64,000 nt of DNA from Beroe ovata (GCA_946803715.1 CAMPET010000100.1:181100-245099); one strand, 5' to 3'; shown: positions 24,993 through 37,362, counted from the stretch's first letter. Numbers and translations: made by a program. The notes: a model not told the origin generated them from the letters alone.

Positions 24993-27900
24993 TCAGGTGG
25001 CTTCCTTGAACTGCGCCATCGGGTCTGCGGTCATGTGTTTGCGGAGCTTGTACGCCTCCATTTCCTCCTCAGTTGGCGCCCCACTGTCCTCTATCATGGA
25101 ATTGTAATTCCTCTTCCGCTCATCGGATCCTGCTGCCGCTTCTTCGGCCGCTTTGGCGTCTATTTGGGCAAGAACCTGCAATAAGACGTGTGATTACAGG
25201 TCCCTATATCAACCGTGATGTGGACTGTGGAGTCCTTTCATTATAACAAAGTCAGGTCAGTTTATCTCTGGATTCTTTTAGGTTATAGCCACCTTCTTTA
25301 GCCTCTCCTCCCTAGCCAGAGGATTCTCCCTCTCTTCCTGGAGTTTCTGTTTCTGTTTCTTCCTTTCCTCCACCATCCTTTCCTTATGCATCTGCAAGTT
25401 ACAGAAAATGAACAAAACCGGGGATACTGATGACTACCACTTCCCTCATTAACGAGCAGATTGCGCTCACAATTCACTCAACATCTACCCACCTCAATGA
25501 GAGGCCTGCTCCTATCGAGCTGGTTCGTGGCATCCTCCTCCTCCCCCTCCTCCCCCCGCTGCTGTGGCACATCTGCTCCCGTCCTGGCCACACTTCCCGT
25601 GCAGTACGCCTGCTTCTCCACCGCTTTGCAGCACTTGTACCCCCACTTTCCCGCCTTGAAGTACGAACCGTACACGGTGGTGTGCCCGTTCACATGCACG
25701 TCCTCTTGGTACTTCGATTTTGGGACAACCCTCTCCTGACCTGAAGGTTTGGGGTGGAAATGAAGCAGGGGGGGGGCTACAAATTGAGTCCATTCCAAGC
25801 ACTACCTACCACAGAGCACGCGGTACTACATGGAACAACGTGGCGTCGGAGAGTCTGTGAGTCACGTGTCAGACATCACATATGTCGATCAACACTTCAA
25901 TTACCAAAGTTATTACAAGTTGTTATGAGTTGCTACATTGCTATAGTCATTACGTTCGTTGAATTAGTTCAGAGATCAAACAAAACTGCTACGAACCTTT
26001 AACGATTTTGCCAGTCCGCGAGTACTCGACATATTCCTCGGTCGCCGAGAAGAGAAGTTCCTTGGGTGGTGCTTTGAGGTGGGCTTCTCCGCCGTATTTC
26101 TCCACTATCGACTTGCTTACCTGCCACACACACACACAATATTGTTGTCAGACATTGGGGCAATTATTATATGTCCCACGAGATAGTGGGAGAACTAGTC
26201 TGGAGAAATGGCTGTGATGAGCTTGTATTGGGTGATTATCTTTGTTAACGCCAAGGTCAGGCAATTGAAACCTCATGAGACATTTGACTTTACCCAATTA
26301 AACTAAGACTGGCCACTTTATTACCTGGGCAGCATACGTTTTTGATAGTTTTTGAATGTAATATGTATCCATACTCTTCCATTGTTACATACAATCACAC
26401 TTTGCTTATGCTACGTCAGTTACCCCTACAATGTGTATCAGCTTGAGATGTATATAATAGGAAAAATAGAATTGAATAATTGTCATGAGGTTCTGGTACA
26501 CACCATTGTACATCGTACGACGTGCACAATCGCAACTGGTGTAGACTTGTATTTTACCTAGAGCAGTGATTGTAATCGTCAGTTATCGAATATTGGATTC
26601 ACCGGCGAATAGCGATTCATTGATTTTACTGTACCACAGCCGGTAGTTATTGTTGTATATGAGCAATGAGCATCATGGGATCCCCACTCGAGTCATGTGA
26701 AGCCAACATCCATGATGAGTTGACATTAACCTCACTAATCACTATATTTCTCTCTCAGCAGTACTATGTTTTGACAGATCTGCCAGCTTCGTAGCGTATG
26801 GAATCATGGCACGTTTGCACTTGAGGAATGTGGTGAAGAACTGCTGTATTGGTATTATCTTGTGTCTCATTTTCATAGAAATCATTTACGTCAGACACGA
26901 TAATATCAATACTATTGAATGCTTCTCACCGCAGAAATCAGAACCCAAAACCCAATCGAACTCGCTGAACTTGTATTTCGAAACTCCAGTCAGTCAGAAC
27001 CTCCGGGCAGAAGCCCAGGCAAAAGTCCTATACGGGTCGAAAATCAAGCAACTTGATGCAGATTTTTTCAACGCCCGGGAAGGATATAACGAATCGTACC
27101 TGGACTCGATACCCTTTGTCCGTAACAACATTCCCGACTTCAGACCGGGAGAGTGTGCAAGTTTGTCGTATCCGAGGAGTGGAGCGAACGTATCGGTTAT
27201 TATCAACTATCATAACGAGTTATTATCGCTCCTCCTACGCGCCGTGTACAGTGTGATCCGGGCTATACCTCCGCACAACTTCCACGAGATGATCCTGATT
27301 GATGATGGGAGCGACCTGAGACAATTCCCTCATCTGAGAACGATACACCGGCTCACAGATTCGTTCAATGTGAGAGTGAGACATGTCCGCTTCAACGAGA
27401 ACAAGGGTCTCATCTACAGCAGGAGATTCGGCTGTAAAACCGCCACCGGAGACACTGTTCTCGTACTGGACAGTCATGTGGAGCTCCAGACTGGTTTCCT
27501 CGAACCACTCCTGGCGATAACCGACCAGAACTATAAGTCCATTGCGTCGCCTACAATCCAGTTCTTGGACACGTTAGGCGAGGGGCGGGTGTGGTCACCT
27601 AACCGAACACAGCTCGCGTTCGACCCCTACTTAACCTGGATATTCCTCCCTGTTGAGGTGGGATATACCCCTTTCCACGGTGCTTCCATCTTGGGAGGAG
27701 CATTTGTTGCCACGAAACGTTTCCTCCACGAAGTGGACTACTTCGGTCGCGGTATGGAAGGGTGGGGCTATGAGAATATGGAGGTTTCCCTCAAAGCGTG
27801 GATGTGTGGTGGTGAGGTGTTCTACGTGCCGTGTTCACAAGTTCTGCACTATAACGCCAAGCGACCGCCTATGTCCCATGGAGATCGACAAAAACCCAAG

Positions 27901-30900
27901 TTCTACCTCCAGAACGCGGCTATTGTTATAAAGTCCTACTTTCCTGATCACAGTTTTCAGGATTACGCTCTGGAAACTGGTCTTGAGAACAAGCTGAACG
28001 TGTTTAACATTGAGGATCACAAGAAAGCTATACGGAAAAACAAGTACTCCCTACAGAGGAACAACTGCACGCGCGACTTCCCGTGGATACGACACAAAGT
28101 TATGCCGGAAGTGGAATCATTCGACGGGGACACTCTCATTGCACACACTGTCAAAGTGGACAGTGACTGTGTGCACTTGACCCGGAACCCTGACGACAAC
28201 ACATGGACAGCAAGGATAGAGAAATGTGGGAAACCTGTCTCCATTAGGAGTAACTTGAGGCTGACCATATGGAATGAGCTCAGGTTCTACGATAGGTTTT
28301 GTCTCGACTGGGGATATTCGCCGCTCAAATTCGTCAAGTGCCACAGCCAAGGTGGTAATCAGAAGGTGATATATCGGAACAATCTGTTGCGGGGTATTAA
28401 TAACAAATGCCTAGTACGGTGTGGCGAGAAGGGTATATTGGATAGTGGCCCGTGTAAACCTGATCCACAATCGAACTGTACTCTGGCAAACGTTAGTTTT
28501 GATGTTGTGTACGGATATGAGAAAAACTTAAGTTAAAAGTTAAGAAAATAACAAAAAATCTCAAGCATACCACTGTTTTTCAGTTAAACTGATGTGTGTG
28601 CACATATTTGAAGGGTTCATAGATGATATTTGAGACTTTTTTTACTATGGGTTTGTTTCGTTAAACTTGACCAAGGTCCGATGGAGGCCAGTGGTGGATG
28701 TATGTGTCATCTACATCAATGAATGGTTTAATATTTTCATGATTCAGAAGTAAACCAAACATGCATACCTCGTTTTTGAATTCGTCTTTTCTCTTCACGT
28801 ATTCTTGATGCAGGAGCGCTGCTTTTGTCGGCTCTGCCTAGAAACAATAAACTGTGATGTACCGTGCAGGTGCGTGGATATATGAAAACAACACGGAGTT
28901 AACTTAGCGCTAATGACACAGATAGGAGGTGCAGACCTGTAGATGGACATTTGATCCCCTCTGACCGGCTTCCCACGAGAAAAGCTGTAACTTGGTGATT
29001 TCCTTCACTTGCCCCGTCGATCTGACAAAGTTCTCGCCAGCAAACGACAACCTGGACACCCCGTGAATAGTGGATGACGTAACGGATTAGACAGAGAAAG
29101 TGAACTCGACGGATTGGAACTTACTCTGAAGGTTTCTTGTGAGCTAGGTCTTTCAGGGGGTTATCTCTCATGGACCTCGACTTTGGATCGTAGTGAGCTG
29201 AATGCTCGTTGAGGTTCAACAGATACTGAAATGGAACATATTTAAGTCAACAGCAAAAGTGTCAGTTTTCAGATGAGTCACCAACACGATTAATTAGTTG
29301 GTTATTTTAGTCGAGATGCAATGCTATGATGGCAGAAAGAGCTGAAATAATCATAGCTAAGAAGAAATCATCATAGCTACATTTGCGCGCTAAGAACGTT
29401 CGTACCAACTGGTATCGTGACGCAAAGAATGTAACGCAGCATCTATCGCGCGTTACATATACAACACACTAATAATTGTGACATGTGGCACACTATAATG
29501 TGTGACAATTAGTCAGTCATTGTTCTACTGGACAGCTGCTGAAAAGAATACATCCGTGATAATGCCAAATAAAGACGGAAGAGTGTAGATCATGACAAAT
29601 TTCTACATGACTCCTACCTTCGCAGTATCCTCACGGATCCTAAGGTTTCTGACAGTTTGCCGCTTCTTATTGTCAAATTTCGTACCGGGCATGTTTGCTC
29701 CCTCTGTGTACTTGTACTCATCTTCCTCATCTCCCTCACTAATAGCAATAGAGTCGGTAAAATGTATTCTAAGACTAAGTTATAGATATTCAAGAGTAAT
29801 CAGTAACACCGAACAAAGGTACCAAATGGAAAAACCAGACTTTTATTATAGTCCAACCTGTCACTTTTCGATTCAGTCTCTTGTCGTATTCTCTCATTCT
29901 TATTCAATGACTCAGCTTTGAGCTGTTGCTTCACTCTCTCCACTTTATCAAACTCCTCCAATATCTCGTCATGGGCTGTAGTGTCGTACCCTATCCATCT
30001 ATCACGCTTACCCTCAAAATCCAGGTTAGGGGTTTCCTGAAGACAAGGATTCAAATGTACCGGCAACTCCCAATGACTGACGGGAGATCATATATCCCAG
30101 ATTGTATCACACGAATGATATAGGTTACAGCATGCTGGAATGAATAATGAATCCTAACCGGTATGAACTCATCAGGAGCAAAGTCCTTGCCGGTCCAGCG
30201 AGCTCCGACTTTCCTAGGCTTCTCCAAACAATCGATCCTCTTGTGTGTTATGGCCCCACAGTTTGTACACGCCCCCTTCCGGAATTTGGTAGCTGTTTTC
30301 TGCAAATAGATCGTCAACCAATATTGTTTCCTGCAAGGTGCACCAGCCACCAGACATAAAGGGAAATATACAGTACACAAACATCAAATCCATTACTTGA
30401 CAGCTGTCAAATGATAGAAATGAATTATTTTCGCTTTTACTCACATTGGTAACACCTTTACGATAGATTTTACCAACGTCGTCAAACGTCTTGACAGTTT
30501 CCGGTTGAGTTCTCTGATGTGTCAGAGTCGGTCTGGAGAAATAACATTTTTTGTTACTATTCATGAAATAGAAAGCATGTTGACCCTGATCGACAGCAGT
30601 CGCCGAAATGACAAGTTCTCCCGAAACGGCTAGAAATTCATTCCCAAACTTACCCCTCCATCTGGAGGTACCATGGGGAGTCCTTGATGTACTGGGGGAT
30701 GTGAGGGTTGATGTCCCTGAGAGTGAGAGAGAGGTGTTATTGGGGTGCACAGGATAGAGGTGTTATTGGGTGTCTAATGAACACTGCTTACTGTTTAAAT
30801 TGTCAGGGATATGGTTTTGTCAGCGGTTTGAGAAGTCATACTATATGAACGTCACAGATTCAATACGGATTGATGAGATGAGAATGCTCAAAATACAATA

Positions 30901-31088
30901 GAAAAGTTGCTAAATCTATGTCATATCAAAGTAAATTGCATTGTATCCATGAGGGCAACAACTCACACTCCAAATTCATCCTGTTCAGCAGGTTCTAATC
31001 CAGATTTCCTGGCTTCATCCAGCTCCTTCTGTTTCCTGTAGTCATCTCTGTTCTTCTTAGGTGGTCCATCTTCCTTTACTTCTGTCAT
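24993..31088 (-). CDS. SLU7: Pre-mRNA-splicing factor SLU7
   Basis: Thirteen exons from the start: 31088-30967, 30716-30654, 30532-30445, 30299-30159, 30036-29858, 29738-29618, 29225-29125, 29051-28937, 28837-28769, 26120-25997, 25740-25493, 25391-25293, 25175-24993. They sum to 1653 nt, 550 residues (human 586). Recognised segments: [10 protein letters not shown]; the CCHC zinc knuckle [80 protein letters not shown]; and [13 protein letters not shown] at the end. SLU7 acts in the second step of splicing and holds the 5' exon so that the correct 3' AG is chosen. Its intron 9 (26121-28768) contains a complete GalNAc-transferase gene on the other strand. TMUB lies 484 bp upstream in the same orientation. 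Confidence 0.95.
26806..28536 (+). CDS. Polypeptide N-acetylgalactosaminyltransferase, intronless
   Basis: One open frame of 576 residues, a normal length for the family. A short cytoplasmic start and one membrane anchor (about 13-29) make it a type II Golgi protein. The GT-A catalytic domain (about 110-400) shows DDGS (166-169), the metal-binding DSH (222-224), GWGYEN (319-324; GGEN-like in most relatives) and HYNAKRPP (348 onward). A Cys-containing ricin-type lectin domain follows (about 440-560). It starts mucin-type O-glycosylation by moving GalNAc from UDP-GalNAc to Ser/Thr. The gene has no intron and sits inside an SLU7 intron on the opposite strand, so a retrocopy origin is likely but not shown; no poly-A scar is evident. 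Intact motifs argue that it is functional. Confidence 0.93.
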   Translation: MARLHLRNVVKNCCIGIILCLIFIEIIYVRHDNINTIECFSPQKSEPKTQSNSLNLYFETPVSQNLRAEAQAKVLYGSKIKQLDADFFNAREGYNESYLDSIPFVRNNIPDFRPGECASLSYPRSGANVSVIINYHNELLSLLLRAVYSVIRAIPPHNFHEMILIDDGSDLRQFPHLRTIHRLTDSFNVRVRHVRFNENKGLIYSRRFGCKTATGDTVLVLDSHVELQTGFLEPLLAITDQNYKSIASPTIQFLDTLGEGRVWSPNRTQLAFDPYLTWIFLPVEVGYTPFHGASILGGAFVATKRFLHEVDYFGRGMEGWGYENMEVSLKAWMCGGEVFYVPCSQVLHYNAKRPPMSHGDRQKPKFYLQNAAIVIKSYFPDHSFQDYALETGLENKLNVFNIEDHKKAIRKNKYSLQRNNCTRDFPWIRHKVMPEVESFDGDTLIAHTVKVDSDCVHLTRNPDDNTWTARIEKCGKPVSIRSNLRLTIWNELRFYDRFCLDWGYSPLKFVKCHSQGGNQKVIYRNNLLRGINNKCLVRCGEKGILDSGPCKPDPQSNCTLANVSFDVVYGYEKNLS

Positions 31089-31437
31089 TGCTACTCTCTG
31101 TCATGATAGGTGGAAATTTATATTTCAGTAGTTTTTAAATTTGAAACAGTTAGTGAAAGTAAATTTTAGTGAAAGTTAGTGAAAATAAATTTTCAGATGG
31201 CAGTAAATAATGATAATGAAACTGTCGTACGATTCCGATGGGTTTCGAATTTGAACTAAAAATCAGAATTGAATATGTAGGTACTGTATACTGTGTATAG
31301 TCGTGAATTAAGTATCCATCAAAACATGATAAAAGTAAGAAAGCACAACGATTCCCAATAAACTCAATACTTCAATAAAATGATCAAGCACAATTCATTG
31401 AAGCCTAGTTAAATGCACCTGCCACCATTGACAAAGA

Positions 31438-31443
31438 TTTATT
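31438..31443 (-). promoter_or_regulatory. Polyadenylation signal AATAAA for TMUB
   Basis: TTTATT on the plus strand lies 129 bases beyond the TMUB stop and only about 350 bases before the SLU7 start, so the two genes are tightly packed head to tail. Confidence 0.6.
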
Positions 31444-31571
31444 GTTTTTCATTAGCTTGTCAAAATGCTAATCAAAGCCCGTGCGAAGTTTATTTCTGAG
31501 ATAGTTTCTCCACAAGACAGCTGTTCTGTTGGTTATATTCTTACACCAAATCCATGACTTGTCAGACATCA

Positions 31572-32642
31572 TCATGAGAAGGAGCTTATCAGGGCTAAGA
31601 TATAGAGAACTGAGAGAAAGAGAAGACCAAGGTACACATTTCCAGACACTGATGCGGTGAGGGACATGGCAATGAGCCAACAACAGAACAATATGAGACC
31701 CAGGAGAGGTAGAAGGATACCTGAATTGAGGGGACAGTGAGTTTTCACAGCAACACTAGCAAAGTTCATTATTCATTCTTTCATAAGCTTACCAGAAATA
31801 TCAAATTCATCTTGAGATGGGGCTCCTAGATTGGAGTTGGTGCTGGCTGACTGTTGGGAGGGCTGTGATATCTGACAAATGAGGGTAGCTGGATTATCCA
31901 ATGTAAATTCTGAAAGTGGGGAGGTATCAGGACGAAGAAGATGGCCCTGGTATACCATGTGCACACGCTGACCTTCATCAAGCACCCTCTGGAAGCAGTA
32001 CCTGTAACACAAAAACAAACATATTACTCCATCTGAAATGTGGAATACGGGTGGCTCAAGGAAAGAAAATAATAGTTGATTAAACTTCTATGATGCAGTG
32101 GCACATCAGTTGAAATATCAATGCACAGGAGTGCCACAAAAACCAATAAGCAACAAAGCAATGTCATAGAATGTATATCATATCTTCACTCACTTTTTAA
32201 GGTCTAGAAGAGTTTTATTTTCTGGCACAAATACAGTTCTGGAGTTCTCTCTATATTTTACAGTTATTTCTATTGAATTTTCACTTGGCTCATCATAACT
32301 TCCTCTTCTACCAAGATCAAACAAGCTATTACTGTCAGTCCTGTTTTGAGGCCTCTGGAATGTTTTAGATAATCAATAATCATTGGCAAGGATACATTGT
32401 CATAGGAACATATTTTCCTGGCATGTCTATTATTAACTTGATTACCTAAATGATAACTTCATCCATCACATATTTACCTCTGTCTGTGATTCCTGGGCAC
32501 TTTGTTGCTGAGCAACATTTTGGAGTGTTGATGCTGGATGCCACGAATTGATGAATTTGTAGATTGAGAATGCCAAAAGTCCAGAAAGTAGAACAAAACA
32601 TGCTGTCACCTCATTCCCAATGCCTTCAATCCACTGATCCAT
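31572..32642 (-). CDS. TMUB1: Transmembrane and ubiquitin-like domain protein (TMUB)
   Basis: Four exons: 32642-32478, 32354-32194, 32001-31793, 31720-31572. They sum to 684 nt, 227 residues. The start MDQWIEGIGNEVT matches the TMUB N-terminus and leads into a membrane segment (about 11-30). A ubiquitin-like domain follows (about 78-150; ITVKYRENSRTVFV ... VHMVYQGHLL), then a polar linker and two C-terminal membrane segments. In vertebrates TMUB proteins work in ER-associated degradation and receptor trafficking. TMUB1 and TMUB2 cannot be told apart here. HERPUD, the other membrane UBL family, lacks the N-terminal anchor, so TMUB fits better. Confidence 0.88.
32098..32137. repeat. Dispersed hairpin repeat, copy 1
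   Basis: GTGGCAC ... GTGCCAC brackets about 26 bases, in a TMUB intron. Similarity to the copy at 33,084 covers about 75 bp including the flanks. Confidence 0.65.
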
Positions 32643-32652
32643 CAAGTGTACT

Positions 32653-32939
32653 GTTACTCATTCAGACTAAAGAAATATTTGGGGCGATTCATAAAAGAAG
32701 TCAAGCCAATTCAACTCAAGTTTTGGAATACATTCTTAAATAAATGAATAAATAAAATTTTTTGCCTTCAGGCAACTCTATTATGACATTTCACTCGTCG
32801 TCAATTTTATTCATTGAATTATGTACCCACACAGGGTACTCACTACGAAACTANGTTACTCATTCAGACTAAAGAAATATTTGGGGCCATTCATAAAAGA
32901 AGTCAAGCCAATTCAACTCATGTTTTGGAATACATTCTT
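32653..32939. repeat. 85 bp direct duplication across a single N, TMUB upstream
   Basis: 32653-32737 and 32855-32939 are the same 85 bp with two differences. An N at 32854 marks the second copy's left edge. It covers the likely TMUB promoter/5' UTR and may be two haplotypes laid end to end. Confidence 0.85.
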
Positions 32940-33083
32940 CATTTCAATTCATAAAACAGCAAAACTTCAGTTCATATGTGCTCAGCTTGACTTCACCTAA
33001 CTTCTGTTGGATTCAGTTGGATTCTAAGTCATGCTGTGTATTCATAAATCAATAATAATTATAAATTGAACTTTTATATTATA

Positions 33084-33121
33084 GTGGCACATCAACTTAT
33101 ATTAATGCACAGCTGTGCCAC
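33084..33121. repeat. Dispersed hairpin repeat, copy 2
   Basis: GTGGCAC ... GTGCCAC with the same middle 'aatgcacag' as the copy at 32,098. Confidence 0.65.
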
Positions 33122-33549
33122 GAAAACAAATCGTCAACAAAAAACTTTGGCAGTGCATGCCCATGTTAACTAAAAGTTCACATAAAATCGAGCGATAAAA
33201 TTGATACCAAATAGAATTCATTGTTGAAAAGTGTAGGGCCAGTAGAACAGGGTACACACCAGCATTTACAAGCTATACATTGAAAGCTTTCTTGAAGTAC
33301 ATAGAATAGTACGAAATATGTGTACTCATGGTGTAAAAAACATATGTAAAAGCTTAAAAGTGCCAAAAATGGACAGCTTATATTTCAGCCTCTGTTAAGA
33401 ATTTGGTCCAAAAATTGCTGAGATATGTAACAGCAGTGCATTAACACAGAATGGTCACAGAATAAGCCTTGGTACAACTCCAATACACATCCAAAATCCA
33501 AGCCCAGCCAGTCAAAATCCATGCAAGTCAGTGCAAAACACTGCTAGTC

Positions 33550-34215
33550 ACATGAATATAGAATAGAATGTTTTTGACAGAAGATCAACTCAAATATTCA
33601 GTGCCAATCTCAAACAGTTGTATCATTGTTAAGTAACCTTTTTTCAAGGTACCCAAATTAAGAACTTCCTTATTTTAAACAGTCCTGTGAATTACAACAT
33701 ACAAAACAACATAAGATTTTATTAACTTAAAACTATGTAATAATTTAAGCTATAGTGAAAATGAAATACACAAAATTTAAAAAGTTTATTTGGTTAAGTT
33801 AAATTGATATTGATACCTTTCTTCTTAGCAATGGAAGGATTTTCAACAAGAAAATTATTAAACTTTTCCTTGTTATTCAAGTAATTAGGTCCTTCTATCC
33901 TATCAATGATTAACTTAGATACTTCCCAATAGTTGCGGTAAGATGATTCTTTACTCTGACTCTTGAAAATGTCTAGGTTAGATTTAAATGTATTGACATT
34001 CTCAGAGTTCTTCACGAAAACTGGTAACTTGTTCCAATAATTTCGTATACATTCTGGCAGGAACTTAGATATCAGATCACAAATACTCTTGTTACTATTC
34101 AGACCTTTGCCAACAATATTAAGACCAGACCTGCTCAATTGAAATAAGTGACTACCATACTTCACTTTACCTTTAACAATTTTGAACGTTTCAATAAGGT
34201 CACCAACAATGCATT
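33550..34215 (-). mobile_element. 5'-truncated LINE, second copy
   Basis: On the minus strand an open frame of about 123 residues (34165-33794) reads SRSGLNIVGKGLNSNKSICD, WNKLPVFVKNSENVNTFKSN, IIDRIEGPNYL and IAKKKGIN, the end of a non-LTR reverse transcriptase. Its 3' UTR (33690-33570) shares 'ggtaccttgaaaaaaggtta' with the copy at 5.7 kb and ends in TATTC-type pentamers. The catalytic core is missing, so it is dead, but this copy is less damaged than the first. Confidence 0.85.
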
Positions 34216-34329
34216 GTCACCAACAATGCAAGTTCTGTGAAAACTCGAGTTTTGTGAAAACATGTCAAGAAAATTGTGGTTTTTGTCAGCAAAAGTCGCT
34301 GATGAACCATGATATACTGATCTAACCAG

Positions 34330-34720
34330 TCAATCAGGGTAGCTTATTTGCGAGCCGCGAAGAATAATTCTCGACAGGGGATGATCATCGATAGCCAAGG
34401 ACTAGACCGGTCTGATCGATCGATGATAACGACCCTGGCCTGTCCGGGCCGCGAGTGTTCCCGCGCTGCAACCCAAATACTCCACGCGCAGAGCAAAATA
34501 AGAGGCGCGCAACGACGCAACGTGTGCACATCTCACGTCTGTCGAGATTCAACAATTCCGCTGCGCACGGCCCGGCGCGCAAAGTTATATAAAACTTAAT
34601 TGTTCATAATATCATGTCAGATCGTCAGACGGATTTGTGCACACGTTACGCGCGACGCCCGCCCACTTCTCGCGTCGGTGATCCGTGATCTGAAAAGTCG
34701 GAGGTCGCAGCTTGCGGAGT
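34330..34720. mobile_element. GC-rich element, family A copy 2
   Basis: This CGCG-dense stretch shares with 4.29-4.73 kb 'aaatactcc.cgcg', 'aaaataag.ggcgcg', 'caacgtgtgca' and 'ggtgatc..gatctgaaaag'. The arms are not intact. Short frames through it are chance. Confidence 0.6.
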
Positions 34721-34860
34721 ATTTCATATTTCAATTTGTCCTGTGGAGAATTCTATTTCTCAGACGCAAATTCATTCTCTCAACTTTTGTCGACTGAGCT
34801 GCAGATCCTGTCTAATTCCATGTCGATTGTCTAGAATTTAGTTTCGCGCACTCAATTGCT

Positions 34861-34973
34861 TGATTGTAGTCGATTTCACCCTACCCTTGCTGTCGGGATT
34901 TTATCCCTGGCAAGATTGAAAATCGCGCGCACCGACGGTAGGCAGTAGGGTAAAATTGAAAATCCTACAATCA
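34861..34973. mobile_element. Short DNA-transposon relic, family B copy 1, with target duplication
   Basis: Inverted ends (TGATTGTAG ... CTACAATCA) enclose 113 bp. The 9 bp TCAATTGCT lies directly on both sides (34852-34860 and 34971-34979, sharing TCA with the end). The interior matches the copy at 63,716 in opposite orientation, with small indels. Confidence 0.8.
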
Positions 34974-34979
34974 ATTGCT

Positions 34980-35885
34980 GAAAGTGATTCAGATTAGGCT
35001 AATAGGTTATCAACTTTGAACTTCTGTTAATCATATTCATAATGTGTAACACTGTAACACTAACAGTAACAGAGTGGTCTGTGAGTGTGCGAAACCCAGG
35101 TTAGATTCTTTGTTTAACATGAACAATGATAACAATAACATTGCCATACACAGTATCACTATCAGTACAGCATGAGCAGGGATGAAGTTGTCATCTGCAA
35201 TCTTGTCAGACAAAATCTGACAAGGATGAAGGATCTCCATCACGTTCGCCACTCGCCAGGCTAGGCACATAACCAGTAGTTACTGGTCCAGTAACCACTC
35301 TGTCAGTGCACATGTAAATGTCATGATCAAAGTCGATTTTAAATTGCAATGTCGCGTCCGGCATTGCGTTGCAAAATCAAAAATGCAGCTTGAGCTAGAG
35401 ACTATACTTTAACTTAGAGTATACTTAGTGCAACTGCAAGTTCATTACTTAATCGCAATGTACATTATCCAGGACTGAGGACACTGATAGTGATATTCGA
35501 ACTCATAACTGTGTCTCATCCGTGACTTGGCAGATGCCCAGTGAACATGTTCAGAGCTAGATGTTTGTTGATTCACATGTCTACAATGTACGTATAGCAA
35601 GCATATTAACATACACCACCACACCGGCCTACCAATCTCATTTTATTCGCCAAAATTAGAAAATTGTCATGCAGATTTCATTTATTGCTGATCGTCATTC
35701 TATACAATCATGCAGTTCCTTTATCATATTCATTTTGAATGTTTTGTCCACACTGCACACGGACTCTTGACTTAAAGAGTATATCTAACTGATCACGAGA
35801 AACTTCGCTGTTCCTTGTCACAACTTCAAGTCCTAAAAGTGATCGATCGCATGCTTCTCCACCATCTACAATCTGTCAAGCAACA
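34980..35885. other. No gene seen; one hairpin
   Basis: AT-rich spacer upstream of the GPCR-like gene. CTTGTCAGA/TCTGACAAG forms a 9 bp stem at 35202-35224, echoing the ends of family A elements. The promoter of the next gene should lie here. Confidence 0.5.
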
Positions 35886-37305
35886 ATGAAACAGTTACTG
35901 AACACAACGCTTGGTTGCCATGGTTACACACTGGATGTAGAAGCAGGCTCGGCGGAGGGAGTTCTCATTGTGATCCTGGTGGGAGCAGTGCTCGGTGTCT
36001 GTGTGGTGTTCGTTATTCTGAGGAAATTCGGAGGAGAGATGCCCCAATCAACGTGCTACTACTCACTCCTCTTCGCTCTTATTGATCTAGCAAGATGTAA
36101 GGGAACTGTGTGAACGTGTCTGAACTTTCCAATTCTAGTTCTACATGAAGATCATCTGCGTACATCTGAACAATTCACGTTTGTTTCAGCATTCCTGGTT
36201 ATTCTTCCCGCCATTATTCGTCTCCGACAGGAAGAGGTATCGCGGAGAGAGATTGTGAGATGATCAAATCCCGCACCATCACCCATTACCACCCGCTCCA
36301 TCACCCACTACCACCCGCTCCATCACCCATTACCACCCGCTNNNNNNNNNNNNNNNNNNNNNNNNNNNNNNNNNNNNNNNNNNNNNNNNNNNNNNNNNNN
36401 NNNNNNNNNNNNNNNNNNNNNNNNNNNNNNNNNNNNNNNNNNNNNNNNNNNNNNNNNNNNNNNNNNNNNNNNNNNNNNNNNNNNNNNNNNNNNNNNNNNN
36501 NNNNNNNNNNNNNNNNNNNNNNNNNNNNNNNNNNNNNNNNNNNNNNNNNNNNNNNNNNNNNNNNNNNNNNNNNNNNNNNNNNNNNNNNNNNNNNNNNNNN
36601 NNNNNNNNNNNNNNNNNNNNNNNNNNNNNNNNNNNNNNNNNNNNNNNNNNNNNNNNNNNNNNNNNNNNNNNNNNNNNNNNNNNNNNNNNNNNNNNNNNNN
36701 NNNNNNNNNNNNNNNNNNNNNNNNNNNNNNNNNNNNNNNNNNNNNNNNNNNNNNNNNNNNNNNNNNNNNNNNNNNNNNNNNNNNNNNNNNNNNNNNNNNN
36801 NNNNNNNNNNNNNNNNNNNNNNNNNNNNNNNNNNNNNNNNNNNNNNNNNNNNNNNNNNNNNNNNNNNNNNNNNNNNNNNNNNNNNNNNNNNNNNNNNNNN
36901 NNNNNNNNNNNNNNNNNNNNNNNNNNNNNNNNNNNNNNNNNNNNNNNNNNNNNNNNNNNNNNNNNNNNNNNNNNNNNNNNNNNNNNNNNNNNNNNNNNNN
37001 NNNNNNNNNNNNNNNNNNNNNNNNNNNNNNNNNNNNNNNNNNNNNNNNNNNNNNNNNNNNNNNNNNNNNNNNNNNNNNNNNNNNNNNNNNNNNNNNNNNN
37101 NNNNNNNNNNNNNNNNNNNNNNNNNNNNNNNNNNNNNNNNNNNNNNNNNNNNNNNNNNNNNNNNNNNNNNNNNNNNNNNNNNNNNNNNNNNNNNNNNNNN
37201 NNNNNNNNNNNNNNNNNNNNNNNNNNNNNNNNNNNNNNNNNNNNNNCTATCATACATTATCTGTGAGATATCTTAACAGAGATAACCTCATTTACACCAA
37301 CACAA

Positions 37306-37362
<57 letters not shown>

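Noticed and set aside
30214-30750. A 178-residue minus-strand frame
   Set aside because: It reads through SLU7 exons 2-4 and their introns in the wrong frame; the conserved SLU7 zinc-knuckle frame is different and splice-supported.
36260-37276. Three open frames of over 300 residues
   Set aside because: They consist almost wholly of unknown residues from the assembly gap.
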